Origin: JAFGIT01 sp016929465 [NCBI: Candidatus Coatesbacteria bacterium]
GTDB taxonomy: Bacteria > B130-G9
Assembly: GCA_016929465.1 (NCBI GenBank)
Contig: JAFGIT010000021.1
Span: 1-10,350 of the forward strand
Direction of reading: 5' to 3'
DNA length: 10,350 bases
Under the pieces are notes generated by a model. The model saw only the letters and a program-made list of their open reading frames with translations. It did no database searches and was not told where the DNA came from. Of the stretch, positions 1-6,227 are shown piece after piece. The position numbers and the translations under genes were made by a program. Positions within the stretch are counted from its first letter, which is position 1. Each line of letters opens with the position of its first letter.

Positions 1-155
1 CCGATCACAAAGGGCGCCTCCAGAAAGAGCTGATGCTAGCGGCAAGGGCCGCTGGCAGCGTTTCAGAGGAGGAGGTCAAGAACCTCATCCTCACGAAATA
101 CGGCATCGGCTATCAGCTGGTGCTTCGACCGGACGAGGTCGAGATCATAGAGTAG
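1..155 (+). CDS. 3' end of an unidentified protein (partial)
   Basis: This is an open frame entering from the left edge (first full codon at 3) and ending at a TAG at 153-155, giving about 50 residues of a C-terminus. The visible part is charged and probably helical (a KELMLAARAAG stretch, then SEEEVKNLI), followed by a KYG-x-GYQLVLRP segment and an acidic tail. An (S)EEE-x-n-(K/R)YG-x-n-LRP pattern faintly recalls the C-terminal part of CcmH-type cytochrome c maturation proteins, but the CxxC part of that family would lie outside the window, so I do not assign it. It converges on the DUF4282 gene with 41 bp between the stops and no terminator-like hairpin. The frame reads like real coding sequence, but identity is unknown. 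Confidence 0.5.
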   Translation, partial: DHKGRLQKELMLAARAAGSVSEEEVKNLILTKYGIGYQLVLRPDEVEIIE

Positions 156-196
156 AGCTGCTGGTTTCAGTGGATGCGCGCCCCCCAAAGGCTGAA

Positions 197-502
197 TCAG
201 GACTTGTCGTCTTGCCGGTCGGATATCCTCCTCACATCCTCAGATATCCGGAATATCACGATAAGGACTTCCAACCATATCCTGGCCATTATCACGTAGA
301 TCAGGAAAATGATCGGGGAGATGATTAGGACGAGCACGCCCGCCCCTGCAGAGTGAGCGAAGGAAGCGACTATATAGCCGACCGACGCCACCGCAGCAAT
401 AATAATCGCCAGGACAAATAGGAACTTGATGACCTTCACCGTGACCAGTTCCGAGAAGGACAGATCAAAAAGCGAGGCGAAGAAGCCGCTTTCACGATTC
501 AT
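197..502 (-). CDS. DUF4282 family small membrane protein
   Basis: This 101-residue protein matches my memory of the DUF4282 pattern: an N-terminal FF-x-SLFDLSFSELVT-x-K-x-IKFL segment, two membrane helices (about residues 27-48 and 54-72), then an ARIWLE-x-LIVIFRI-x-ED motif and a short polar tail. Families of this type sit in the inner membrane and have no established biochemical function. The ATG at 502 is preceded by a good Shine-Dalgarno (GGAGGGTGA, about 6 nt away). It lies 75 nt downstream of the glycosyltransferase on the same strand, so it may be the last gene of the parA operon or have its own promoter. I saw no clear promoter or terminator in that gap. The length is normal for the family. 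Family call confident, function unknown. Confidence 0.85.
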   Translation of the reverse strand: MNRESGFFASLFDLSFSELVTVKVIKFLFVLAIIIAAVASVGYIVASFAHSAGAGVLVLIISPIIFLIYVIMARIWLEVLIVIFRISEDVRRISDRQDDKS

Positions 503-577
503 GGTTCACCCTCCAAGCTGTTTTTGGTTGATATTCGAAGCCGCCCGTGCGGTCTGATATCTTTGAGTGTATCCCTC

Positions 578-1669
578 TTACGTTCCGTGCTCAGGTCCCT
601 TGCAGCCTGAACTAAGCAAAGTATGGCTCTTGGTAAAATCTAGCTGCGAGAATCTGTGCTTCCGCCAGATGAAATAATCTACGAGAATTGGACGGCGATA
701 GATCAGGTGGTGCAGTCCGCTTTCGCTCATCTTCCTTGCCATCTGAGTTCGAATTCGAGCCTTGAGGGTCGATCGCAGTCCAAGGAATGCGCAGGCGAGA
801 GCTTTTATGAGTGCGAACGAGTGGGAGATCCTGCCTCTTAGAAGGAAATAAAAGATGGTCGCTACGTCGAGGGCCAGCCGCGACGGGATGACTACCATCA
901 AAGGCCAGAGGCAGAAGTTCTTGAGCAATAGGCGCCAGTTGTTCCGATAGTTGTAAAAGACCTTCAGAGGGCTGGCATAGGGAAGAGTCTTTGCACCGAT
1001 GTGATATGCGACGGCTAGGGGAATCACCTTCACCGAGAATCCCATCATGTGCATTCGCCAGCAGAGATCGATCTCCTCCTGGTGGGCGAAAAACTCCTCG
1101 TCGAAAAGGCCGACTACTTGCAGAGCGGATCGCCTTATCATCATCGCCGCCCCAGACGCCCAGAAGACCTCCCGCGCGTCGTTATACTGTCCCTCATCCT
1201 TCTCCACCGTCTCGATCATCCGACCACGAAGAAAGGGGACGCCAAACATATCGATGAAACCACCGGATGAGCCTGCATATTCGAAAAAGTCAGGATGCTC
1301 GGCGGAGAGTATCTTCGCCTGGCATGCGGCAAGCCTCGGATGCTGCTCGAACGCCGCTGCGAGCTGCTCGATGCAGTCGGGGGCTACCTCCGCATCGTCG
1401 TTGACTATGAAGATAAGCTCGGAGGTCGTGTTCCTGATCCCCTCGTTGCATCCAGCGGCGAAGCCAAGGTTCCGTTCCTGGGGAAGGACGGAAATCTCTG
1501 GGAACTCGCTCCTTATGCTGTCTATAAGCTTGTCAGAGGGCCTGTTGTCGATGACACATATCTCGTGAGACTTGTGCTTGGAGTTTTCAAGAGACCTTAG
1601 ACAGCCTCTTATCGGGGAGTCCGACGCATATCGTACTATTATTGTCGCGACTGGGAGCTCAGGCCGCAT
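578..1669 (-). CDS. Family 2 (GT-A) glycosyltransferase, rhamnosyltransferase-like
   Basis: This 363-residue enzyme would transfer a sugar from a nucleotide-sugar donor to a surface glycan. The N-terminal strand (VATIIVRYAS, residues 7-16) starts a GT-A fold. NLGFAAGCNEG (67-77) and NDDAEV (90-95, the metal/nucleotide DXD-like motif) follow. WASGAAMMIRR (170-180) and FDEEFF-x3-EEIDLCWR (189-205) are the acceptor and catalytic-base region typical of WbbL/RfbF-type rhamnosyl and related transferases. The usual IVNYN of the first strand is IVRYA here. The C-terminal third has hydrophobic stretches (251-278, 284-298) and a basic tail, suggesting inner-membrane association. Its ATG overlaps the bactofilin stop by one base (TAATG) with no good ribosome-binding site, pointing to translational coupling. 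Sugar and acceptor cannot be told from sequence. Confidence 0.92.
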   Translation of the reverse strand: MRPELPVATIIVRYASDSPIRGCLRSLENSKHKSHEICVIDNRPSDKLIDSIRSEFPEISVLPQERNLGFAAGCNEGIRNTTSELIFIVNDDAEVAPDCIEQLAAAFEQHPRLAACQAKILSAEHPDFFEYAGSSGGFIDMFGVPFLRGRMIETVEKDEGQYNDAREVFWASGAAMMIRRSALQVVGLFDEEFFAHQEEIDLCWRMHMMGFSVKVIPLAVAYHIGAKTLPYASPLKVFYNYRNNWRLLLKNFCLWPLMVVIPSRLALDVATIFYFLLRGRISHSFALIKALACAFLGLRSTLKARIRTQMARKMSESGLHHLIYRRPILVDYFIWRKHRFSQLDFTKSHTLLSSGCKGPEHGT

Positions 1670-2058
1670 TAGCTCGGAATCTTCATCTTGGTGGAGCTCC
1701 CTTTGGAGCCACCCGGCGCGTCCTCTCTACCGATGACTCGAAATTGGGCTTCGACCGTTACGCCCTGTGCGACATTGAGCGACGGAGTGTGGATCTCTCC
1801 GAGCAATTTGCCGTTACCGGTAACGTCAATGAGCCTCGACGCTCGGAGCTTGCCATCAACGACACCGCTGGACAGCAGCTCGCCTACCTGTATATCTCCT
1901 CTCACGATGCCAGTATCGCCTATTACGAGTGTGCCGTCAGAGTATATCTTTCCCTCGAATATGCCGTCTATGCGGACGATCCCGGAGAAGCGGAGTTCGC
2001 CTTTGAAGTTCGTACCTTTGGCAAGGAAGGCATTGAGTTCTGTCTTTGTGGCGCTCAT
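1669..2058 (-). CDS. Bactofilin-family cytoskeletal protein
   Basis: This 129-residue protein fits bactofilins, which polymerise without nucleotide into filaments through a right-handed beta-helix core. The N-terminal part (LNAFLAKGTNFKGELRF, about 8-24) and the G-x-VRIDG-x-FEGKI segment (26-38) are hallmark. They are followed by regularly spaced Gly/hydrophobic turns (VIGDTG, VRGDI, VDGKL, GNGKLLGEI) to about residue 110, then a polar Gly/Ser/Lys-rich tail ending in KMKIPS. Length is normal for short bactofilins. The ATG overlaps the parB stop (TGATG) and has a GAGG 5 nt upstream inside parB. Bactofilins are known to scaffold ParABS components in Myxococcus; here the gene is in the parAB operon itself, so a link to partition or polar organisation is a reasonable inference. 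Confidence 0.93.
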   Translation of the reverse strand: MSATKTELNAFLAKGTNFKGELRFSGIVRIDGIFEGKIYSDGTLVIGDTGIVRGDIQVGELLSSGVVDGKLRASRLIDVTGNGKLLGEIHTPSLNVAQGVTVEAQFRVIGREDAPGGSKGSSTKMKIPS

Positions 2059-2900
2059 CAGTGCCTCAAGATTGATAGAAGTCTGTCAAGGTCATCATCG
2101 GAGTAATACTCAATTGTGATCCTGCCCGTGCCTTTCTGGCCGCCCTTGATCGTGACCCTGGTTCCAAGCATGGCGCATAGTTGGTCCTGAAGGGCGAGGA
2201 GCTCGGTGGACACGATTTTTTCCGACCTGCTCGCGGGTTCGATTAAACGCCGGGCCAATTCCTCGGCTTTTCGGACTGAAAGGCCCTTTGCGATGATGAG
2301 GTCTGCGAGAGCTCTTTGCTTCGATGCGCTGGGCAGAGAGAGAAGAGCTCGGGCATGGCCCATCGATATTTTCTGCTCCATAAGGTCCTCCTTTATACTC
2401 TCCGGTAGAGCGAGAAGTCGGAGGTGGTTCGTGACTGAGCTCCTGCTCATTCCGACCTGTTCTGCGACTTCGGCGTGAGAGAGACCGGCTTCCTTGAGCA
2501 GGTTCTCGAAAGCGGCGCCGATCTCGAGCGGATTCAGATCGGATCGCTGGATGTTCTCGATGAGAGCGGTCGCTAGTAGATCGGAGGTTGACAGGTCCTT
2601 CACAATGGCTGGTATGCGGGAGAGGCCCGCTAGCTGTGCCGCCCGCCAGCGCCGCTCCCCGACGACTATCTCATAGCCATCCTCGATCCTGCGAACCAGG
2701 ATTGGCTGGACGAGGCCCTTGGACTTGATCGAGTCCGCGAGTCCCGCGAGCTCCTCCTTGTCGAACTTGACCCTGGGCTGTGCACGATTCGGAGTAAGGA
2801 GGTCTAAATCGATCTCGATTATCGAAGGTCGCTCGGAATCCGCTATCGAGTCGCCCAGAATCGCCTCAAGCCCGCGACCAAGTCTTTTCTTTTCCTTCAC
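2058..2900 (-). CDS. parB: Chromosome-partitioning protein ParB (parS-binding CTPase)
   Basis: ParB binds parS, loads onto DNA as a CTP-dependent sliding clamp and stimulates ParA. The 280 residues show all parts in order: the ParA-contacting N-terminal LGRGLEAILG (7-16); the ParB/Srx CTPase core with QPR-x-KFD (41-47), GERRWRA box (81-87) and ENIQRSDLNPLE (115-126); a helix-turn-helix for parS (about 140-165, with MSRSSVTNHLRLL); and a C-terminal dimerisation region (about 230-280). The start is GTG at 2898-2900, chosen because the N-terminus matches the family exactly. A GGAGG lies 12 nt upstream, a rather long spacing. The gene begins inside parA (35-nt overlap) and its stop overlaps the bactofilin start. 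No key residue appears missing. Confidence 0.97.
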   Translation of the reverse strand: MKEKKRLGRGLEAILGDSIADSERPSIIEIDLDLLTPNRAQPRVKFDKEELAGLADSIKSKGLVQPILVRRIEDGYEIVVGERRWRAAQLAGLSRIPAIVKDLSTSDLLATALIENIQRSDLNPLEIGAAFENLLKEAGLSHAEVAEQVGMSRSSVTNHLRLLALPESIKEDLMEQKISMGHARALLSLPSASKQRALADLIIAKGLSVRKAEELARRLIEPASRSEKIVSTELLALQDQLCAMLGTRVTIKGGQKGTGRITIEYYSDDDLDRLLSILRH

Positions 2901-3654
2901 TTGTGAGAAATTCCTCCGTTAAGCTTAAGAACGCCTGTGAACCCCTGGAGCCGACATCGTATAGTATGACCGGCTTTCCATGGCCGGGGGCCTCGGCAAC
3001 TCTGACATTGCGCGGGATGACCGTTGAGAAGACTTTCGCGGCGAAGTGCGCCCTGACCTCTGCTGCAACCTCGCTGGAGAGCTTGGTCCTCGAATCCATC
3101 ATCGAGAGAAGGAGGCCTTCGACTTTTATGTGGAGCCCGAGCGTCTCCCTGAAGACTCTTATCGCGTCTAGCGTGCGTGACAGTCCCTCCAGAGAGTAGT
3201 ACTCGCACTGCAAGGGGATGATTATGCTGTCCGATGCGCAGATTGCATTGACGGTCAGGATTCCGAGCGATGGGGGACAGTCAATTATGATGTGCGAGAA
3301 TTGGGGAGACAGTGCTTCGAGGGCGCTCCTCAGCCTGAGTGCTCGCTTCTTATCGGAGACGAGTTTGACCTCGGCGGCGAGGAGGTCCGCATTGGCCGGG
3401 AGGATTGATAGATGGCCTATGGGTGTCTTCTGGACAGCTTTCGCCAGATCGCGAGGGCTGATGAGGCCGTCATAGACCGTTCGTTCGAGCTCTTCCGGTC
3501 GGAGTCCGACGCTCATTGTTGCATTAGCCTGGGGGTCCATGTCGATGAGAAGCGTCGGCTTCTCTGCCAGCGCGATGCCGGCGGCGAGGTTCACGGCGGT
3601 GGTGGTCTTCCCGACGCCGCCTTTTTGGTTCACAATCGCAATTGTCCTGGTCAA
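2866..3654 (-). CDS. parA: Chromosome-partitioning ATPase ParA (Soj type)
   Basis: ParA is a deviant-Walker ATPase that binds DNA nonspecifically as an ATP dimer and is released by ParB, driving segregation of parS regions. The 262-residue protein has the deviant Walker A KGGVGKTT (11-18) with the signature lysine, LLIDMDPQANAT (35-46), and Walker B IIIDCPPSLG (122-131). It lacks the N-terminal helix-turn-helix of plasmid ParA (type Ia) proteins, so it is the short chromosomal kind. The start is a TTG at 3652-3654. An in-frame stop lies a little upstream and no ATG or GTG intervenes, while the N-terminus from TTG matches the family. No strong Shine-Dalgarno precedes it, so translation may be modest. 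parS sits 24 bp upstream, so ParB binding may influence its promoter. Confidence 0.97.
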   Translation of the reverse strand: MTRTIAIVNQKGGVGKTTTAVNLAAGIALAEKPTLLIDMDPQANATMSVGLRPEELERTVYDGLISPRDLAKAVQKTPIGHLSILPANADLLAAEVKLVSDKKRALRLRSALEALSPQFSHIIIDCPPSLGILTVNAICASDSIIIPLQCEYYSLEGLSRTLDAIRVFRETLGLHIKVEGLLLSMMDSRTKLSSEVAAEVRAHFAAKVFSTVIPRNVRVAEAPGHGKPVILYDVGSRGSQAFLSLTEEFLTSEGKEKTWSRA

Positions 3655-3677
3655 GTAAGAGTCCCGTATCAGCTTGG

Positions 3678-3695
3678 ATGTTTCACGTGAAACAT
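3678..3695. promoter_or_regulatory. parS centromere site
   Basis: The 16 bases at 3679-3694 read TGTTTCACGTGAAACA, identical to the chromosomal parS consensus. The flanking A and T extend it to an 18-bp perfect palindrome. It lies between divergent parA (minus, start 3654) and the first secreted paralog (plus, start 3896). It is the ParB loading site, and here may also place both flanking promoters within reach of ParB spreading. I found no second copy in the window. Confidence 0.96.
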
Positions 3696-3778
3696 CAGAT
3701 CAGATCCAACTCAAAGCGACACAAAATCTGTGCGAGTCCAACTTTACCAAGACCTGTCAACTCATGCAATAAGATCGA

Positions 3779-3801
3779 GCGGAAAATCTGAATATTTCCG
3801 C
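3779..3801. promoter_or_regulatory. Dyad GCGGAAA-N9-TTTCCGC, possible operator
   Basis: A perfect 7-bp inverted repeat (3779-3785 and 3795-3801) with a 9-bp centre ends directly before the putative -35 element of the first secreted paralog. Its size and position suit a dimeric regulator, but no regulator gene is in the window. A structural or chance origin cannot be excluded. Confidence 0.3.
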
Positions 3802-3802
3802 C

Positions 3803-3831
3803 TTGAAGACCCCGACAATTTCTAATACTAT
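3803..3831 (+). promoter_or_regulatory. Putative sigma70-type promoter of the three-paralog operon
   Basis: TTGAAG (3803-3808), 17 bp, TACTAT (3826-3831), with 4 of 6 matches to each consensus hexamer. It would start a transcript about 57 bases before the ATG at 3896. This is the best match I see in the gap; it has no experimental support. Confidence 0.4.
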
Positions 3832-3895
3832 GCTATTCCTGCCAAGCAATATTATCCGGTAACGACGCCGAACGGTCTGAAGACGAGGTCATAAG

Positions 3896-4321
3896 ATGCG
3901 GAAGACCATGTTATTTACAATTGCATTGATCGTCGCCGCATCCATCCTTCGGGGGGACTGGGATGACGACGGAGCCAGGGGATTCATTCCTTTTTGGGTA
4001 AATTCAGGTGACTTCTATACGCTACTTGTGCTTGTCAACGGAGACGAAGATACACCGGACGTCATCAGAATCCGTCTGTGCGATCACAACGGCAACTACT
4101 GCTCGGATACGACTGTGGACAGGATTGGTCCCGACGAGCTTCTCGTATTCTCCACGCAGGAAGCGACTCCGACCTGGATCCCAACGAAAGCGGATTATGG
4201 CTATATATTGTTTCGCGCAGATGAGGGTAGTGGTTTCATTCAAGCCTGGGCGCTCATTTACAATCGGCATTCCGGCGTGGCGATGGCCGTCCCATCATAC
4301 AATCAAGGTCGAGGATTCTGA
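3896..4321 (+). CDS. Small secreted protein, paralog 1 of the DWD...GF family
   Basis: 141 residues, not a family I recognise. A hydrophobic N-terminus (residues 4-17) resembles a signal peptide, but the expected small-x-small cleavage motif before DWDDD is replaced by ILRG, unlike the other copies. The mature part shows the shared marks: DWD (21-23), IPFW, FYTLL-x-LVNG, LCDHNGNYC (CX6C pair), ELLVFST, WIPT, YGYILFR-x-DEG, AWALIYN and a final RGF. The alternating polar/hydrophobic pattern suggests beta strands. GAGGT lies 6 nt before the ATG. It is the first of three tandem genes and ends 2 nt before the next. It is transcribed away from parA, with parS about 200 bp upstream. Real gene: near certain; function unknown. 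Confidence 0.9.
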   Translation: MRKTMLFTIALIVAASILRGDWDDDGARGFIPFWVNSGDFYTLLVLVNGDEDTPDVIRIRLCDHNGNYCSDTTVDRIGPDELLVFSTQEATPTWIPTKADYGYILFRADEGSGFIQAWALIYNRHSGVAMAVPSYNQGRGF

Positions 4322-4323
4322 TA

Positions 4324-4785
4324 ATGGTGAATAATATTATGTTTAAAGGGCTTTTCATCATAATTGTGGCGCTCTCTCTCTTGTCCATTACATCATTCGC
4401 CGACTGGGATAGCGCAGGCACTAGAGGGCTCTTTCCATTCTGGATGAATGCCGGCGGCTTCTACACCTTGCTCATCTTCGTCAATGGACATTGGGGTACT
4501 GGCGACGTAATCTCTGTACGCTTCTGCGATAGCCACGGCAACTGGTGTTCTGATACTACAGCCGATATGTTCGCCATCCGCTGTGGGGAGATGCTCGTAT
4601 TCACGACCGACGAAGACTCTTCTTTGGCCGGAGATCTATACTGGATACCCACGACTGCGGAATATGGCTACGTTTTGTTCCGTCCAGATGAAGGCGGGAC
4701 CAATCATGCCTACGCTCTCATCTACAACGAACTCACGGGCGCTGGCATGGCCATACCGGCATACTTCCAGGACGATGGCTTCTAA
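4324..4785 (+). CDS. Small secreted protein, paralog 2 of the DWD...GF family
   Basis: 153 residues with a clear Sec signal peptide ending SITSFA before DWDSAG. The mature protein carries LFPFW, FYTLLIFVNG, FCDSHGNWC (CX6C), a third cysteine in IRCGEM, MLVFTTDE, WIPTTAEYGYVLFR-x-DEGG, AYALIYNELTG and the terminal DDGF. It has a short insertion (around SSLAGDLY) before WIPT that the first copy lacks. The start at 4324 follows the previous stop by 2 nt. An in-frame ATG at 4339 would give a more ordinary signal peptide and has GGTGA 8 nt upstream, so the true start may be there. Against the fifth copy I count 26 identities over the first 43 mature residues. Exported; function unknown. Confidence 0.92.
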   Translation: MVNNIMFKGLFIIIVALSLLSITSFADWDSAGTRGLFPFWMNAGGFYTLLIFVNGHWGTGDVISVRFCDSHGNWCSDTTADMFAIRCGEMLVFTTDEDSSLAGDLYWIPTTAEYGYVLFRPDEGGTNHAYALIYNELTGAGMAIPAYFQDDGF

Positions 4786-4800
4786 ATTAGGAGAAATATC

Positions 4801-5250
4801 ATGCTAGCAAGAATCTCTACCGCCTTTATTGCTGTCGCCATGCTAACCAGCGTCTCGGCTGCCGACTGGGATTCCGCCAGTGGTAAGCCAGGGCTCATCC
4901 CGTTCTGGATAGACACACCCATTCATTACACGATGATTGTCTTCGTCAACGGGAGTGAGGATTATAACGATGTTATCAGTCTGAGATTGTGCGATCCTAA
5001 CGGCTATTTATGTTCTACCATCTCAAGTCGTCTATTCTCGCTCCGCAGTAGAGAGATGTTGATGTTCTCGACAAAAGCGAATCCTCCGTCCCTATTCGAT
5101 TGCTTTCAAATCCCCGTCTCGGCGCCACATGGCTATGCGATGTTCCGCGTTGACGAGGGCGGCTCTATCCACGCCTTCGCCTTCATCGTCAATGAAGTGA
5201 CCGGTCGGCTGACCGAAGTCCCAGTTTATGTCCAGGACAAAGGCTTTTAG
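4801..5250 (+). CDS. Small secreted protein, paralog 3 of the DWD...GF family
   Basis: 149 residues with signal peptide (MLARISTAFIAVAMLTSVSAA) ending just before DWDSAS. Shared marks are LIPFW, HYTMIVFVNGSED, LCDPNGYLC (CX6C), EMLMFST, HGYAMFR-x-DEGGSIHAFAFIVN, EVPVY and the terminal DKGF. It is the most divergent of the complete copies: the CSDT after the second cysteine is CSTI, WIPT is replaced by QIPV, and it has an extra cysteine before QIPV. The ATG has AGGAGAA about 5 nt upstream and starts 15 nt after the previous stop, so it is probably the last gene of the same transcript. It runs tail to tail into rsmG with 33 bp between stops and no convincing terminator. Confidence 0.9.
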   Translation: MLARISTAFIAVAMLTSVSAADWDSASGKPGLIPFWIDTPIHYTMIVFVNGSEDYNDVISLRLCDPNGYLCSTISSRLFSLRSREMLMFSTKANPPSLFDCFQIPVSAPHGYAMFRVDEGGSIHAFAFIVNEVTGRLTEVPVYVQDKGF

Positions 5251-5283
5251 TTGTATTCGCCCTGAAGGGCCCCGATTCGCAGC

Positions 5284-5958
5284 CTACTTGACTGCACCGG
5301 GAAGCTGATCAATTTCGCGACACACAATCCTGATACGCCTGCTGCCTCCCTCGAATTCGACCTTCCTCTCTATCGAACGATCCGTCTCGGGACTACTTCC
5401 TCCATACACCACAAGCTCCGAGCCGGTCTCCCGATGCTTGAACAAGACCACCCGGCCCTCGCGTCGCAGTACACACTTAACTGACGTTAGAAGACCTTCG
5501 TCGAGTCTCAATGCCCTCATCGTGACCAGATCGAATTCCGACCGTATTCCCTCCGTGTGAGCGATCTGGTTGATATCGGCGTGCAAAACTTGATAGTTCG
5601 TGGCACCCAATCTCTGCTTCGCGATTCTCAGGAATCCCGCCTTCCTCTTATCTCTGTCCACTGCGACCCACGACTGGATATCGCTGATAAGGGCAAGCGG
5701 GAATGACGGGAAACCGCCCCCCGCGCCGATATCGATACAGCGCCGTGCTTCCCAGAATCCATCTATAAGTGACACTGCAATCGAGTCGACGAGCAGCTCA
5801 TCAACAACGCTCGCGCTGGTCCTGAGAGACGTCAGATGCGCCTTTCCGTTGTACTTCAGGATGACTTCTATGAATTCTTCGAGTTGTACTGTCTTCGCAG
5901 GCTCCAGTTGTATCCCGATTTCTCGTGCACGTCCTGCTATCAGCTGAGCGAGCCTCAT
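5284..5958 (-). CDS. rsmG: 16S rRNA (guanine-N7)-methyltransferase RsmG (GidB)
   Basis: RsmG transfers a methyl group from S-adenosylmethionine to N7 of G527 (E. coli numbering) in 16S rRNA. About 224 residues, normal length. The Rossmann SAM-binding motif CIDIGAGGGFPSFPLAL is visible, with Ser where most homologs have Gly after the Pro. It is followed by AVDRDKRKAGFL (acidic ribose-binding end of strand 2), the D-x-NQ region, and FDLVTMRAL, the family's R-A motif. I placed the start at the ATG at 5956-5958 because GGGGAG lies 5 nt upstream. The ATG at 5976 (six residues longer) has no good ribosome-binding site. The gene usually precedes parA directly; here three opposite-strand genes separate them. 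Its other usual partner, mnmG, is not upstream in this window. Confidence 0.95.
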   Translation of the reverse strand: MRLAQLIAGRAREIGIQLEPAKTVQLEEFIEVILKYNGKAHLTSLRTSASVVDELLVDSIAVSLIDGFWEARRCIDIGAGGGFPSFPLALISDIQSWVAVDRDKRKAGFLRIAKQRLGATNYQVLHADINQIAHTEGIRSEFDLVTMRALRLDEGLLTSVKCVLRREGRVVLFKHRETGSELVVYGGSSPETDRSIERKVEFEGGSRRIRIVCREIDQLPGAVK

Positions 5959-6105
5959 CACGTCTCCCCAGCACATCTCTTGTGGAAGCTGATCAATTCC
6001 ATCACCACATATAGATTCTGTATCTTCGATCTCGTCCCAACATCAATCTATTGTGCCATCAAATTCCCCGTCGCCATAGATACTGCGAGGATTCACAGAA
6101 AGGGC

Positions 6106-6134
6106 TTTACTTCCCACTTTCTTTATTATATCAT
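6106..6134 (+). promoter_or_regulatory. Putative sigma70-type promoter of paralog 4
   Basis: TTTACT (6106-6111), 17 bp, TATCAT (6129-6134): 4 of 6 and 5 of 6 consensus matches. The predicted leader is about 85 bases and contains a small hairpin at 6166-6181 (GTCACG-CTTT-CGTGGC, one G-U pair) upstream of the AAGGAGGT at 6209-6216. This is the best promoter-like pair in the 5959-6227 gap; I found no equally good one for rsmG on the other strand. Confidence 0.42.
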
Positions 6135-6227
6135 CATTGCTTACTAGTTATTATTTTGACTGAGTGTCACGCTTTCGTGGCGTTAGGAGGGTCTAATTCT
6201 GCCAAGAGAAGGAGGTCTTGAAGGCGA

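Noticed and set aside
1-155. CcmH-type cytochrome c maturation protein
   Set aside because: Only a loose (S)EEE...YG...LRP resemblance over 50 residues; the defining CxxC region is not in the window.
530-561. Nested inverted repeat (GATAT outer, CCGC inner) as a terminator after the glycosyltransferase
   Set aside because: The stems are short and interrupted, and in the minus direction the hairpin is followed by an A run instead of a T run.
1047-2106. Long plus-strand open frames (1047-1568 and 1642-2106)
   Set aside because: They lie wholly opposite the glycosyltransferase and the bactofilin, whose family motifs are clear. The frames are by-products of codon bias in those genes.
3755-3760. 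Perfect minus-strand TTGACA as the -35 of the parA promoter
   Set aside because: At 16-18 bp spacing there is no acceptable -10 element, so the hexamer alone does not support a call.
5259-5270. GCCC-TGAA-GGGC hairpin between convergent paralog 3 and rsmG as a shared terminator
   Set aside because: Only a 4-5 bp stem and no T run on either strand.
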